From: Vibrio mytili
GTDB taxonomy: Bacteria > Pseudomonadota > Gammaproteobacteria > Enterobacterales > Vibrionaceae
Length of the DNA: 64,000 bases
Assembly (NCBI RefSeq): GCF_000830505.1
Contig: NZ_JXOK01000036.1
Coordinates: 1-64,000, forward strand
Reading direction: 5' to 3'
Under the pieces are notes generated by a model, which was given only the letters and a program-made list of their open reading frames with translations, was not told where the DNA came from and made no database searches. Position numbers and translations under genes: made by a program. This document shows, piece after piece, positions 26,178 through 36,603 of this stretch. The number at the start of each line of letters is the position of its first letter. Positions within the stretch are counted from its first letter, which is position 1.

Positions 26178-29100
26178 ATGAGAATTTTGCGTGGCTCCCC
26201 AGCTCTTTCTGAGTTCCGTGTTAACAAACTACTCGAACTTTGTCGTGAACAAGATCTGCCTGTAACTGGCATATATGCCGAGTTTATGCACTTTGCAGAT
26301 CTAACCTCTGATCTAGATGACCAAGAGTTAGAAAAACTAGAAAAGTTGCTAACTTACGGCCCAACCATCGAAGAGCACGCGCCTGAAGGTCTTCTACTTC
26401 TTGTGACGCCTCGTCCTGGCACTATTTCTCCATGGTCTTCCAAATCGACCGATATTGCGAAAAACTGTGGTCTAAACAAGGTTAAGCGTCTGGAACGTGG
26501 TACAGCGTACTATGTCGAGGCGTCATCTGAGTTAACACCAGAGCAAGTTGATGCAGTGAAAGCGCTAATCCATGACCGTATGATGGAAACCGTGTTTACT
26601 GAACTTGACGCTGCGTCAGCACTGTTTACCGTCGCAGAGCCTAAGCCTGTCGCGCATATTGATATCTTAGCGGGTGGTCGTCTTGCGCTTGAAGAAGCAA
26701 ACGTTTCCCTTGGTTTAGCGTTAGCAGACGATGAAATTGATTACTTAGTTGAGAACTTTACTAAGCTTGGTCGTAATCCAAACGACATTGAGCTAATGAT
26801 GTTTGCTCAGGCAAACTCAGAGCACTGTCGTCATAAGATCTTTAACGCGGATTGGACTATCGATGGCGTAGACCAAGAAAAGTCGCTGTTTAAGATGATC
26901 AAAAATACATTTGAAACGACGCCTGATCACGTTCTGTCTGCTTACAAAGATAACGCAGCGGTAATGACAGGTTCTAAAGTCGGTCGTTTCTTCCCTGATC
27001 CTAAATCTCGTCAATACACTTATCATCACGAAGATGCACACATCTTGATGAAGGTAGAGACGCACAACCACCCAACGGCAATCTCTCCGTGGCCAGGCGC
27101 ATCAACGGGTTCTGGCGGTGAAATCCGTGACGAAGGCGCGACAGGTATCGGTGGTAAGCCAAAAGCGGGTCTGGTTGGTTTCACAACCTCTAACTTACGT
27201 ATTCCTGGTTATGAGCAGCCGTGGGAAACCGACTTTGGTAAGCCGGGACGTATCGTAAACGCATTAGACATCATGCTCGAAGGTCCTCTAGGCGGCGCGG
27301 CATTCAACAACGAATTTGGTCGTCCAAACCTACTCGGTTACTTCCGTACCTACGAAGAGAAAGTTACGTCTCACGCGGGTGAAGAAATCCGTGGTTACCA
27401 TAAGCCAATCATGATTGCTGGTGGTATGGGTAATATTCGTGATGAGCACGTGCAGAAGAAAGAGATCCCAGTGGGTGCGAGCCTAATCGTACTTGGTGGC
27501 CCAGCGATGAATATCGGCCTAGGTGGCGGTGCCGCTTCGTCAATGGCGTCTGGCCAATCAGCAGAAGATTTGGACTTTGCTTCAGTACAACGTGAAAACC
27601 CAGAAATGGAACGCCGTTGTCAGGAAGTGATCGACCGTTGTTGGCAGCTAGGCGAAGATAACCCTATCGCGTTTATCCACGATGTGGGCGCGGGCGGTAT
27701 CTCTAATGCACTTCCAGAGCTATGTGACGACGGCGAGCGTGGCGGTAAATTCCAGCTACGTGACGTACCAAATGATGAGTTGAGCATGAGCCCACTTGAG
27801 ATTTGGTGTAACGAATCTCAGGAACGTTACGTTCTTGCGGTTGCGCCAGAGCATATGGAAGCATTTGATGCGATTTGTAAGCGTGAACGTGCGCCATATG
27901 CGGTCGTCGGTGTGGCAACGGAAGAGCGTCACCTCACGCTAGAAGATTCTCACTTCGACAATACGCCAATCGATATGCCAATGGACATTCTGCTTGGCAA
28001 GACTCCGAAGATGCACCGCGATGCTAAAACGCTGAAAGTCGATAGTCCAGCGATTGCACGCGATGGTATCGAAATCAACGAAGCGGCTGACCGCGTTCTT
28101 CGTCTACCAACCGTTGCTGAGAAAACATTCTTGATCACCATCGGTGACCGCTCGGTTACAGGCTTGGTTGCTCGCGACCAAATGGTAGGCCCTTGGCAGG
28201 TTCCAGTGGCGAACTGTGCGGTAACCGCCGCAAGTTACGACACCTACCACGGTGAAGCGATGTCGATGGGTGAGCGTACTCCAGTCGCTCTACTAGATTT
28301 TGGCGCATCAGCTCGTCTGGCGGTTGGTGAGTCTCTAACAAACATTGCTGCGACAGATATCGGTGATATCAAACGCATTAAACTGTCTGCGAACTGGATG
28401 TCTCCAGCAGGTCACCCTGGTGAAGATGCTGGTCTTTACGAAGCGGTGAAAGCAGTAGGTGAAGAATTGTGTCCGGCTCTAGGTCTGACTATCCCTGTTG
28501 GTAAAGACTCAATGTCGATGAAGACCAAGTGGGAAGAGAACGGTGAGAGCAAAGAAGTGACGTCACCGCTATCGCTGGTTATCACTGCGTTCGGTCGTGT
28601 TGAAGACGTGCGTAAAACAGTGACACCTCAGTTGCGTACCGACAAGGGTGAATCTTCACTCGTGCTCATTGACCTTGGTAACGGTAAAAACCGTTTGGGT
28701 GCAACTGCGCTGGCACAGGTTTACAAACAGCTTGGCGATAAGCCAGCGGACGTAGACAACGCAGAGCAGCTAAAAGGCTTCTTCGATGCGATGCAAACGC
28801 TAGTTCGCGATGACAAGCTAGTGGCTTACCACGATAAAGGTGATGGTGGTTTGTTCGTAACACTTGCTGAGATGGCATTTGCCGGCCACTGTGGTGTGAA
28901 GGCTGACATAGCAGCACTTGGTGACGATGCATTAGCAGCATTATTCAACGAAGAGTTGGGGGCAGTTGTTCAAGTTAAGAACGCAGAACTGGATTCCGTT
29001 CTGTCTACGCTAGCGGCAAACGGTTTAGAAGCATGTTCACATGTGATTGGTTCTGTTGAGGCTTCAGACAATTTTGTTATCACTTCTGGTGATGCTGTTG

Positions 29101-30071
29101 TACTTGAGCGTTCACGTACAGACCTCCGTGTTATCTGGGCAGAAACCACGCATAAAATGCAGGCACTACGTGATAACCCAGCATGTGCAGACCAAGAATT
29201 TGAAGCGAAGAAAGACAATTCAGACCCAGGCCTGAACGTATCGCTAAGTTACGATGTCAACGAAGACATCGCGGCACCATACATTGCAAAAGGCGCGAAG
29301 CCTAAGATGGCGATTCTTCGTGAGCAAGGTGTTAACTCTCACGTTGAAATGGCAGCAGCGTTTGACCGTGCGGGCTTTGAAGCAACTGACATTCATATGA
29401 GTGACATTCTGACTGGTAAAGCCGTACTGGATGAATACCAAGGTCTAGTGGCTTGTGGTGGTTTCTCTTATGGTGACGTACTAGGCGCTGGTGAAGGTTG
29501 GGCGAAGTCCATTCTATTTAACGCGCAAGCTCGTGAGCAATTCCAAGCCTTCTTCAACCGCGAGGAGACGTTCTCTCTTGGTGTGTGTAATGGCTGTCAG
29601 ATGCTATCGAACCTGAAAGAACTTATCCCTGGTGCAGACCTGTGGCCACGTTTTGTTCGCAACGAATCTGAGCGTTTTGAGGCACGCTTTAGCTTAGTAG
29701 AAGTGCAGAAGTCTGACTCTGTGTTCTTCGACGGCATGGCTGGCTCTCGTATGCCTATCGCGGTTTCGCACGGTGAAGGTCGTGTGGAAGTACGTGACGG
29801 CGAGCACCTAAGCGCAATCGAAGCGTCAGGTACCGTCGCACTGCGTTACATCGACAATAACGGCAACCCAACGCAGCAGTACCCGAACAACCCGAATGGT
29901 TCGCCAAATGCGATCACCGGTCTGACAACCGCTGATGGCCGTGTCACTATTATGATGCCTCACCCAGAGCGTGTATTCCGTACAGTTGCAAACTCTTGGT
30001 CTCCAGAAGGCTGGGGTGAAAACGGTGCTTGGATGCGTATGTTCCAAAACGCACGCAAGAACATCGGCTAA
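26178..30071 (+). CDS. purL: Phosphoribosylformylglycinamidine synthase PurL, 1297 aa
   Basis: Fourth step of purine synthesis, FGAR to FGAM with glutamine and ATP. Single-chain gammaproteobacterial form: N-terminal domain [15 protein letters not shown], two AIRS-like ATPase halves ([32 protein letters not shown]), and a C-terminal glutaminase domain with Cys in LGVCNGCQM and the His-Glu pair in MPHPERV. The start is the usual MRILRG, seven codons inside the longest frame. The PurR box upstream predicts repression by purines. Confidence 0.98.
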   Translation: MRILRGSPALSEFRVNKLLELCREQDLPVTGIYAEFMHFADLTSDLDDQELEKLEKLLTYGPTIEEHAPEGLLLLVTPRPGTISPWSSKSTDIAKNCGLNKVKRLERGTAYYVEASSELTPEQVDAVKALIHDRMMETVFTELDAASALFTVAEPKPVAHIDILAGGRLALEEANVSLGLALADDEIDYLVENFTKLGRNPNDIELMMFAQANSEHCRHKIFNADWTIDGVDQEKSLFKMIKNTFETTPDHVLSAYKDNAAVMTGSKVGRFFPDPKSRQYTYHHEDAHILMKVETHNHPTAISPWPGASTGSGGEIRDEGATGIGGKPKAGLVGFTTSNLRIPGYEQPWETDFGKPGRIVNALDIMLEGPLGGAAFNNEFGRPNLLGYFRTYEEKVTSHAGEEIRGYHKPIMIAGGMGNIRDEHVQKKEIPVGASLIVLGGPAMNIGLGGGAASSMASGQSAEDLDFASVQRENPEMERRCQEVIDRCWQLGEDNPIAFIHDVGAGGISNALPELCDDGERGGKFQLRDVPNDELSMSPLEIWCNESQERYVLAVAPEHMEAFDAICKRERAPYAVVGVATEERHLTLEDSHFDNTPIDMPMDILLGKTPKMHRDAKTLKVDSPAIARDGIEINEAADRVLRLPTVAEKTFLITIGDRSVTGLVARDQMVGPWQVPVANCAVTAASYDTYHGEAMSMGERTPVALLDFGASARLAVGESLTNIAATDIGDIKRIKLSANWMSPAGHPGEDAGLYEAVKAVGEELCPALGLTIPVGKDSMSMKTKWEENGESKEVTSPLSLVITAFGRVEDVRKTVTPQLRTDKGESSLVLIDLGNGKNRLGATALAQVYKQLGDKPADVDNAEQLKGFFDAMQTLVRDDKLVAYHDKGDGGLFVTLAEMAFAGHCGVKADIAALGDDALAALFNEELGAVVQVKNAELDSVLSTLAANGLEACSHVIGSVEASDNFVITSGDAVVLERSRTDLRVIWAETTHKMQALRDNPACADQEFEAKKDNSDPGLNVSLSYDVNEDIAAPYIAKGAKPKMAILREQGVNSHVEMAAAFDRAGFEATDIHMSDILTGKAVLDEYQGLVACGGFSYGDVLGAGEGWAKSILFNAQAREQFQAFFNREETFSLGVCNGCQMLSNLKELIPGADLWPRFVRNESERFEARFSLVEVQKSDSVFFDGMAGSRMPIAVSHGEGRVEVRDGEHLSAIEASGTVALRYIDNNGNPTQQYPNNPNGSPNAITGLTTADGRVTIMMPHPERVFRTVANSWSPEGWGENGAWMRMFQNARKNIG

Positions 30072-30092
30072 TTCAGGTTTTCATTGAAGAGC

Positions 30093-30123
30093 AAAGCGCA
30101 GATCGCAAGGTCTGCGCTTTTTT
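30093..30123 (+). terminator. purL terminator
   Basis: AAAGCGCAGA-TCGCAAGG-TCTGCGCTTTTTT. Confidence 0.9.
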
Positions 30124-30297
30124 GTTTCGGCTTAGAAAAATTCTTACTTTCAGTCAAAAAAATCGCGCAAAGAGGAATCAATTATGCTCTAATACCGCGC
30201 TTACCAAGGGATGGTGTTAAACAGCTCAGCTTAGATGGAGTTATCAAGTTGACCGAATCCCTGATTGATCCCTAAAATCCCTTAGGAAATGAAAGAA

Positions 30298-30594
30298 ATG
30301 TCTAAGAATCCAAAATTTGCTATCCGCGTGACTGAAAAACGTAACGGCTGGAGCGCAGAAATCACTCGTCAAGTGACGTCTCGTAAGACTGTTGTATCAA
30401 AACGTGAAACAGGCTTTGATAGCGAAGAGAAAGCACAAGCTTGGGCTGAGAAAGAGCTGGCTGGTTTTGTTCAAAATCAAGTCGTTCGTAATGAGCGTAA
30501 AGCGGTACAACGTCAAGAGCGTGAAGCAGAGCAACTTGCAGCCAAAGCGCGCAAAGAAGAAGCTCGTCAGGCTCAAGACGCAGACGAAGAGTAA
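30298..30594 (+). CDS. DUF3622 protein, 98 aa
   Basis: A short charged protein of a family found mainly in Vibrio and relatives: FAIRVTEKRNGWSAEITRQV, TSRKTVVSKRETGF and KAQAWAEKEL are the conserved blocks. The second half is a Glu/Lys/Arg-rich helix (AVQRQEREAEQLAAKARK). The ATG at MSKNPKF is chosen, at proper spacing from AGGA. Its function is not known; the composition suggests a small DNA- or RNA-associated protein. Confidence 0.85.
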   Translation: MSKNPKFAIRVTEKRNGWSAEITRQVTSRKTVVSKRETGFDSEEKAQAWAEKELAGFVQNQVVRNERKAVQRQEREAEQLAAKARKEEARQAQDADEE

Positions 30595-30670
30595 TAGCGA
30601 AGCCTGTATTCTTTGAGCTCTGATGCTCGCGAATTTTACGGCTGAGAACAATACTAAAAGTAATAGAGAC

Positions 30671-30706
30671 AAAAATGCCCTGACTAATGTCAGGGCATTT
30701 TTTATT
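30671..30706. terminator. Bidirectional terminator
   Basis: AAATGCCCTGAC-TAAT-GTCAGGGCATTT with A and T runs on both sides, between two converging genes. Confidence 0.9.
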
Positions 30707-30715
30707 GCTGCATTT

Positions 30716-31786
30716 TTATTGTTGAGAGTCGAAAGGTATTTGTCCCGTGGTCACTTGGTCGATGTCGAACTCGGTTAATTCTTCAATATAGCTCTCGACC
30801 GCTTGACCGACTTCTTCGTCCCCTTGATTAAAGTACGCAAGATGGAAAATGGCATCACCCTCGTTCACCAGTGGTAACGTTTGTTGACCAATGACTAAAC
30901 CACTTTTGGGGGCTTTTAGTTCTAACTCAACGTGACCCAGTGGTGAGCTGATATAGGCTAGGGTGGTATCTTGCTCCACTTTGTCTCCTAGGTTCACGAC
31001 CGTTCGTAAAATTCCGTTCCCCGAGGCTCGAACCCAACTGGTGGATTTGGCTATGATTGGTTCAGGGTATTTCTTGCGACTTGCACGTAACATACCAACC
31101 GCTTGCATTACTCTATGTATCCCTAGTACACCTGCACTGATTGATAGCGGATCGAAACGCAAGGCTTCACCTGCTTCATAGGTCAGAACTGGGATGTCAC
31201 ATTTTTCTGCTTCACTGCGCAACGAGCCATTCCTTAAAGCCGAATCAATAATGACTGGGGTAGCAAACGCTTTCGCTATTCGGAGGGTTTCTGGGTTACT
31301 CAGGTTGGCCCTTATTTGCGGCAAGTTGGTGCGGTAAATTGCTCCTGTATGAATATCTAAAATATAATTACAACGCTTCGCGATATTGTTAAAAAAACCA
31401 TAAGCCATACGAGAGGCAAGTGCCCCTTTTTCGCTACCAGGAAAGCATCGATTGAGATCGCGGCGGTCAGGCAAATAACGTGACTTGTGAATGAAACCAA
31501 ACACGTTGACGATAGGGACGGCGATCACTGTGCCTTTGAGCTTGAGTGGATCAAGTTGGTTGATCAACTGACGAACAATTTCCACCCCGTTGAGTTCATC
31601 ACCGTGAATGGCAGCGTTAACTAATAATACGGGGCCTTCTTTCTTACCATGAATGATTTCTATTGGAATAGATAAAGGTGAATGCGTATATAGCTGCGCT
31701 GCTTCGAATTCGATTTCTAACCTTTGTCCGGGCTGTACTTGATGTCCAAGTAGCTCAAATGCCTTGCTTCTCTTTAACCTAGCCAT
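30716..31786 (-). CDS. Succinylglutamate desuccinylase/aspartoacylase-family protein, 356 aa
   Basis: M14-type zinc hydrolase: AAIHGDELNGVEIV gives the H-x-x-E zinc pair, NRCFPGS the substrate Arg region and ILDIHTGAI the third zinc His. The C-terminal 120 residues form a lipoyl-like beta-rich domain (ILRTVVNLGDKVEQDTTLAYI), as in the family branch often annotated as succinylglutamate desuccinylase but distinct from AstE. No signal peptide. The true substrate is unknown; an N-acyl amino acid or peptide is likely. Confidence 0.85.
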   Translation of the reverse strand: MARLKRSKAFELLGHQVQPGQRLEIEFEAAQLYTHSPLSIPIEIIHGKKEGPVLLVNAAIHGDELNGVEIVRQLINQLDPLKLKGTVIAVPIVNVFGFIHKSRYLPDRRDLNRCFPGSEKGALASRMAYGFFNNIAKRCNYILDIHTGAIYRTNLPQIRANLSNPETLRIAKAFATPVIIDSALRNGSLRSEAEKCDIPVLTYEAGEALRFDPLSISAGVLGIHRVMQAVGMLRASRKKYPEPIIAKSTSWVRASGNGILRTVVNLGDKVEQDTTLAYISSPLGHVELELKAPKSGLVIGQQTLPLVNEGDAIFHLAYFNQGDEEVGQAVESYIEELTEFDIDQVTTGQIPFDSQQ

Positions 31787-31918
31787 ATATCGTCTCTGTC
31801 ATAAATGTTATCAATAATGTAACAATAGCTGCCATATCTCACGAATCATTATAGCTAAGGTTACGATAAAAAATTGTTATCATGACCGTCGGCTTACGCT
31901 TAGATAGATCAGCGAATA

Positions 31919-31945
31919 CAAAAAGGAATGCAATGCATCCCTTTT
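31919..31945 (-). terminator. pepD terminator
   Basis: Minus strand AAAAGGGATGC-ATT-GCATTCCTTTT, one mismatch, followed by T residues. It shares the flank CGAATACAAAAA with the dxs terminator at 47316-47343. Confidence 0.75.
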
Positions 31946-31965
31946 CACATCGATAAGCGTATTAC

Positions 31966-33438
31966 TTAGGCTTTTTCTGGAATGGCTTCTAAAAGAGCCA
32001 CCATCTGATCCCAGAACAACTGCACCGTATCGATTTTGACTTTCTCGTCAGGTGAGTGAGGGAACTTAATGGTAGGGCCGAAAGACACCATATCCATATG
32101 TGGATAAGGTTCTTTGAAAAGACCGCATTCCAAACCAGCATGAATAACCATAATGTTTGGTTTGTTGCCATAAATCCCTTCGTACATATCACGGAAGATA
32201 GCCATGATTTCGGAGTCAGCGTCTGGTTTCCAGCCAGGGTATGCACCAGAGAAAGCAATATGTGCATCAGCAAGTTCTGCAATTGAACGAAGCATCCCCT
32301 CGACTTGACTGCGACCTGAATCAATCAAAGAGCGAATAAGACATAAAATAGTAACAGTGTCTTCTGTTGTGGTGATCACGCCGACGTTGAGTGAGGTTTC
32401 AACCACACCTTCAACGTCATCGCTCATGCGTATTACGCCATTTGGACAAGCGTTCAGTGCTGAGATAAAGCGTTTTTGGTCAGCGGCAACAAAGACCTTC
32501 GAATCGGAATTAATCTCGTCATTAAATGTGACGATATTGGTTTCTACTTTACCTAATTCCGCTTTAAGTAAGTCGGTATAGTGGTCAAAGGTTTCAGCCA
32601 GTTTTTCTTGTTTCTCGGCAGGTAATGCAACCGTGACAAACGCTTCGCGCGGTATCGCATTACGTAGGCTACCGCCCCGGAACTCTATCAAGCGTAGATC
32701 CAAGTCTTGAGCATGACCTGCTAGAAAACGACCAAGCAATTTGTTGGCATTACCGCGACCAGTATGAATATCGCAGCCTGAGTGACCGCCTTTTAGTCCT
32801 TTAAGAGTCAGCTGGCGCGTTACGTATCCTACAGGGATGTCATCACGGGTAATAGAGAAGGTCATGGAGCTATCGACGCCACCTGCGCAACCCATATACA
32901 CTTCGCCTTCTTGCTCTGAGTCGGTATTGAGAAGAATATCACCTTCTAACCAACCTTCTTCGAGGCCGAATGCGCCTGTCATACCTGCTTCTTCGTCAAT
33001 AGTCAGTAAGACTTCCAGTGGACCGTGCTTGATACCCTTTGAGGCTAAAACTGCAAGACAAGAGGCCATACCAATACCGTTGTCAGCACCCAAGGTTGTA
33101 CCCTTCGCCGTTACCCATTCTCCATCAATGTAAGGCTGAATAGGATCGGTTGCGAAATCATGAACGGTGTCTTCATTCTTTTGTGGAACCATGTCGATGT
33201 GTGCTTGCAGTACGACACCTTTCTTGTTTTCCATGCCTGGCGTTGCAGGCTTTTTGATGAACACGTTGCCAGTAGGATCGCGACGAACTTCAAACCCTTG
33301 CTCGCTAGCCCAGTTAATAATGTATTGAGCGAGTGACTCTTCATGTTTTGATGGGTGAGGGATGGAACAAATTTTATCAAAAAACTGCCAAAGGGGAGCA
33401 GGTGATAAGGTACTGATCTCAGAATGGAATTCAGACAC
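31966..33438 (-). CDS. pepD: Aminoacyl-histidine dipeptidase PepD, 490 aa
   Basis: M20 metallopeptidase that cleaves Xaa-His dipeptides such as carnosine. Zinc-site motifs: VLQAHIDMVPQ, LGADNGIGMA, TIDEEAGMTGA and TDSEQEG. The start is a GTG (MSEFHSEIST) behind a strong AAGGAG, rather than an ATG 18 codons upstream. Length matches Vibrio PepD, which has been linked to biofilm formation. The upstream gap holds the VcdRP-like RNA gene reading away. Confidence 0.95.
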   Translation of the reverse strand: MSEFHSEISTLSPAPLWQFFDKICSIPHPSKHEESLAQYIINWASEQGFEVRRDPTGNVFIKKPATPGMENKKGVVLQAHIDMVPQKNEDTVHDFATDPIQPYIDGEWVTAKGTTLGADNGIGMASCLAVLASKGIKHGPLEVLLTIDEEAGMTGAFGLEEGWLEGDILLNTDSEQEGEVYMGCAGGVDSSMTFSITRDDIPVGYVTRQLTLKGLKGGHSGCDIHTGRGNANKLLGRFLAGHAQDLDLRLIEFRGGSLRNAIPREAFVTVALPAEKQEKLAETFDHYTDLLKAELGKVETNIVTFNDEINSDSKVFVAADQKRFISALNACPNGVIRMSDDVEGVVETSLNVGVITTTEDTVTILCLIRSLIDSGRSQVEGMLRSIAELADAHIAFSGAYPGWKPDADSEIMAIFRDMYEGIYGNKPNIMVIHAGLECGLFKEPYPHMDMVSFGPTIKFPHSPDEKVKIDTVQLFWDQMVALLEAIPEKA

Positions 33439-33762
33439 GTAAGACTCCTTTTGATGTGCTTTACCAAATATACTCTTAAAAATGAAAACCAAATTAGTAG
33501 AAGGTTCTGCATTGTTGAGTTTGGTTTAAATAAGGCTAAGGATACCACCACAGCGCACTAACGAGTAGTTGTCGCGGCGAGCATTTACGACAGAGTAGAT
33601 TGAAAAGTGTCACAATTTACGTACATAAGTACTATGGGGGTGTACAGTAAGCCCCATCGGGTCGTATTGACGCTCTTACTGTATCTATGGTTAAAAGTTT
33701 TCTAACTTACAAATTTGTAATTAAATTACATCATTATTTTGATCTTTGTCAGTTTTTGTGAT

Positions 33763-33784
33763 TTTTGTGATATTTGTCACTTAA
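33763..33784 (+). promoter_or_regulatory. CRP-cAMP binding site upstream of the small RNA
   Basis: TGTGA-TATTTG-TCACT, matching the TGTGA-N6-TCACA consensus with one change. An overlapping TGTGA half-site precedes it. It lies about 50-60 bases before the likely start of the small transcript, whose -10 region is TATATT or TATAAC near 33811-33822. The 33439-33762 part shows no gene. Confidence 0.75.
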
Positions 33785-33928
33785 AGTGTTGTAATTAATT
33801 TTCTTGATGGTATATTTATAACCAGCTTCTTAGAGAAGAATGAAACGCTCAAAGGATGAGTCCGAACCATCGCCTCCAAGGAACCGAGAAATCAACGACT
33901 GTTTTAATTGATTTAGAAGGTGATATTT

Positions 33929-34015
33929 ATGAAAGGTTTACCAAGTACAATGTTCTGGACTAACAAGTCTGTTTACACCAGCAACTTTGTATACCCAACA
34001 AGCTTTGGCTACTAA
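33929..34015 (+). CDS. vcdP: VcdP-like small protein, 28 aa
   Basis: Reads MKGLPSTMFWTNKSVYTSNF then VYPTSFGY. A ribosome site AGAAGGTGA lies 6-7 bases before the ATG. The C-terminal half is rich in Tyr, Phe, Ser and Thr. Being the only open frame of a short, promoter- and terminator-bounded transcript, it is very likely translated. If it is VcdP it should bind and stimulate citrate synthase GltA. Confidence 0.65.
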   Translation: MKGLPSTMFWTNKSVYTSNFVYPTSFGY

Positions 34016-34101
34016 ACGCAGTCAACGCATGTGACTTGAACAGTTTGTTCACCCCTATAAATTGGAATTTTTTTTCAGTAGTAGTGCTGACCATGATTCG
34101 C

Positions 34102-34129
34102 CGCCACTCAATTTGAGTGGCGTTTTTTT
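34102..34129 (+). terminator. Terminator of the small RNA
   Basis: CGCCACTCA-ATT-TGAGTGGCG followed by seven T, a perfect 9-bp stem. Confidence 0.92.
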
Positions 34130-34458
34130 ATCTCTCTCTTTTAGACTGTTTAATTTCCAACCAGTAACTTTCTGTTATCTGATTACTTATCCCATTCATT
34201 CTATTTTTCTCTAATTCCAAAGCACTTAATGGTTACCAAAGTACTTTTTTACTTTGAAAGTTTACAACATTGTTCAATCTGTACACTTCCAGAATCTTCG
34301 TTTCCGATTAAATTATTCTTTATTTATTAGTGGGTAAGCTAAGTGCTAGCGCGATTTTCTAATGAATAGGTTTCATATTCTGGTAAAAAAAATACGTTAG
34401 AGTGAAAATTCTATCTGGAATTTGTTAATTGATGACTTTATAATTTTGCCAATCGATT

Positions 34459-34474
34459 ACGCAACCGTTTACTT
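34459..34474 (+). promoter_or_regulatory. PurR box of the purine permease
   Basis: ACGCAACCGTTTACTT, close to the PurR operator ACGCAAACGTTTTCGT, 21 bases before the start codon. It supports a purine substrate for the transporter. Between 34130 and 34458 no gene is seen. Confidence 0.65.
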
Positions 34475-34495
34475 TACCTATTATAGGATTCGAAC

Positions 34496-35784
34496 ATGCT
34501 CGAAAGGCTCTTTAAACTCAGTGAAAATGGCACAAATGTGCGCACTGAGGTCATTGCAGGTATTACTACCTTCCTCACTATGGCATACATCATTTTTGTG
34601 AACCCAGCTATTTTGTCTGATACGGGGATGGATCGTGGTGCCGTTTTTGTTGCGACTTGTTTAGCAGCAGCGATTGGCTGTTTCATTATGGGACTAGTGG
34701 CAAACTACCCGATCGCACAAGCGCCAGGTATGGGACTGAATGCTTTCTTCACCTACTCGGTAGTATTAGGCATGGGTTACACTTGGCAAGTCGCATTGGC
34801 GGCGGTGTTTGTATCCGGCCTGCTTTTTATTGCGCTCAGTATATTTAAAATTCGTGAATGGATTATCAACTCGATACCACACTCACTGCGCACTGGTATC
34901 TCGGCCGGTATTGGTCTCTTCCTAGCCTTTATTTCATTAAAAAATGCCGGGATTGTTGTTGATAACCCTGCAACCTTAGTTTCTATGGGGCACATAACAT
35001 CGTTACCAGCGTCTTAGCATCAATTGGTTTTTTCTTAACTATTGCGCTGGTTCATCGTGGTGTCAAAGGTGCGGTCATGATCGCGATTCTTGCGATCACT
35101 GGTCTAGGCATTGTTTTTGGTGATGTGCAATGGCATGGTTTGATGTCGACACCACCAAGTATTGCGCCTACTTTCTTGCAATTAGATTTTTCTGGCTTGT
35201 TTGAAGTTGGCATGATTTCCGTCGTGTTTGCATTTTTGTTTGTTGATTTGTTCGACACAGCTGGCACCTTGGTGGGTGTGTCTCAAAAAGCGGGTCTAAC
35301 CGACGAAAACGGCAATATTCCTCGCTTGAATAAAGCGCTGCTTGCTGACTCTACAGCCACCTCTGTTGGTGCACTGTTAGGCACTTCAAACACGACATCC
35401 TACGTTGAAAGTGTGTCGGGCGTTGCCGCAGGTGGCCGTACTGGTCTCACCGCGGTTGTTGTAGGCGTCTTGTTCATTTTGGCACTGCTATTTTCTCCGC
35501 TTGCTGGAATGATCCCAGCTTACGCGACCTCTGGCGCTCTATTCTACGTTGCGATCCTTATGCTGTCTGGATTGGTAAGCATTGATTGGCGCGATCTAAC
35601 AGAAGCTGCTCCCGTCGTTGTCACGTGTCTGGTTATGCCACTCACGTTCTCTATTGCAGAAGGCATTTCACTTGGTTTCATCGCTTATGCTGCGATCAAA
35701 CTGTTCAGTGGTAAAGGTCGTGAGGTTTCTGCAAGCGTTTGGGTAATGGCAGCCATCTTCATTATTAAATACCTTGCTGGTTAA
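34496..35784 (+). CDS. NCS2/AzgA-type purine permease, with apparent frameshift
   Basis: Inner-membrane purine (hypoxanthine/guanine/adenine) proton symporter. N-terminal TEVIAGITTFLTMAYIIFVNP, PGMGLNAFFTYSVV and GISAGIGLFLAFISLKNAG are AzgA signatures; the C-terminal part has LFVDLFDTAGTLVGVSQKAGL and LLGTSNTTSYVES. The frame breaks near 35011, where GCGTCTTAG should be GCGGTCTTAG; one G restores 429 residues, a usual length. The PurR box upstream and gpt downstream point to purine salvage. A sequence error is the likely cause of the break. Confidence 0.88.
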
Positions 35785-35795
35785 TCATCTTTAGC

Positions 35796-35835
35796 AAAAG
35801 CCAGTGTGAATCGTGTGTTCGCACTGGCTTTTTTA
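35796..35835 (+). terminator. Permease terminator
   Basis: AAAAGCCAGTG...CACTGGCTTTTTT, 11-bp stem with a 16-base loop. Confidence 0.85.
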
Positions 35836-36048
35836 TTTTGACATTGTTCACCGAAATCGATTTTTCTACGCTCTCAACGTCGAATTTTGAGATCACCATT
35901 GGTATTAGGAAGGGGTTTCGGTAGAATAATCGTTTGCGCAGCTTGAAATCCCCGTATTGGTTCGTTTGTCGAACGCTAGTGAACGGTTCGCATGAATGCG
36001 TTTCGCTAGAATTAGGGATGCATATTTTAAAATAATTAGGTTATTACA

Positions 36049-36513
36049 ATGAGTAAAAAATTCATCATCACTTGGGATGCGATGCAGAGCTATTGCCGTG
36101 AACTGGCAGAAAAACAGATGCCAGCTGAGCAATGGAAGGGCATTTGGGCCGTGAGCAGAGGTGGTTTGGTTCCTGGTGCGATTCTAGCTCGTGAGCTGGG
36201 TATTCGTTACGTCGATACCATCTGTATCTCTAGCTATGATCATGATCATCAGCACGACATGAGTGTACTTAAAGCGCCTGAGGGTGACGGTGAAGGTTAC
36301 TTAATCGTTGAAGACCTAGTGGATAGTGGTGACACTGCGCGTAAATTACGTGAAATGTACCCGAAAGCAAAATTGATAGCTGTGTGTGCTAAACCTTCCG
36401 GTAAGGATTTGCTTGATGATTACGTGGTCGATATTGCGCAAGACACATGGATTGAACAGCCATGGGATATGTCTATCCAGTTTGCTGAGCCTGTGAATCG
36501 CAAGCGTAAATAG
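36049..36513 (+). CDS. gpt: Xanthine-guanine phosphoribosyltransferase, 154 aa
   Basis: Salvages guanine and xanthine to GMP and XMP with PRPP. The PRPP loop is [12 protein letters not shown], and [21 protein letters not shown] precedes it; WIEQPWDM near the C-terminus is typical of Gpt. Length matches E. coli Gpt. A CGTTTGCGC half PurR-box lies in the leader near 35930, so purine control is possible. Confidence 0.96.
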   Translation: MSKKFIITWDAMQSYCRELAEKQMPAEQWKGIWAVSRGGLVPGAILARELGIRYVDTICISSYDHDHQHDMSVLKAPEGDGEGYLIVEDLVDSGDTARKLREMYPKAKLIAVCAKPSGKDLLDDYVVDIAQDTWIEQPWDMSIQFAEPVNRKRK

Positions 36514-36534
36514 TCGCAGTGAAAGAATATTGAG

Positions 36535-36562
36535 AAATGCCCCTGTTTAGGGGCATTTTTTT
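36535..36562 (+). terminator. gpt terminator
   Basis: AAATGCCCCT-GTTT-AGGGGCATTT followed by a T run. Confidence 0.9.
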
Positions 36563-36603
36563 TATTATCATGTAAATATTCTAGATAGCCTAAGGCTCAG
36601 TAT

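Larger units (their letters stand above)
33825..34129 (+). ncRNA. vcdRP: VcdRP-like dual-function small RNA
   Basis: A stand-alone transcript of about 300 nt between pepD and a purine permease, delimited by a CRP site and -10 element on the left (5' end approximate) and a strong terminator on the right. It encodes a 28-residue peptide and has a C-rich stretch (TTCACCCCTATAA) after the peptide gene. This matches my recollection of VcdRP of V. cholerae, a CRP-controlled RNA whose RNA part represses sugar-uptake mRNAs and whose small protein VcdP (29 residues) acts on citrate synthase. Layout is seen directly; identity is inferred. Confidence 0.65.
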
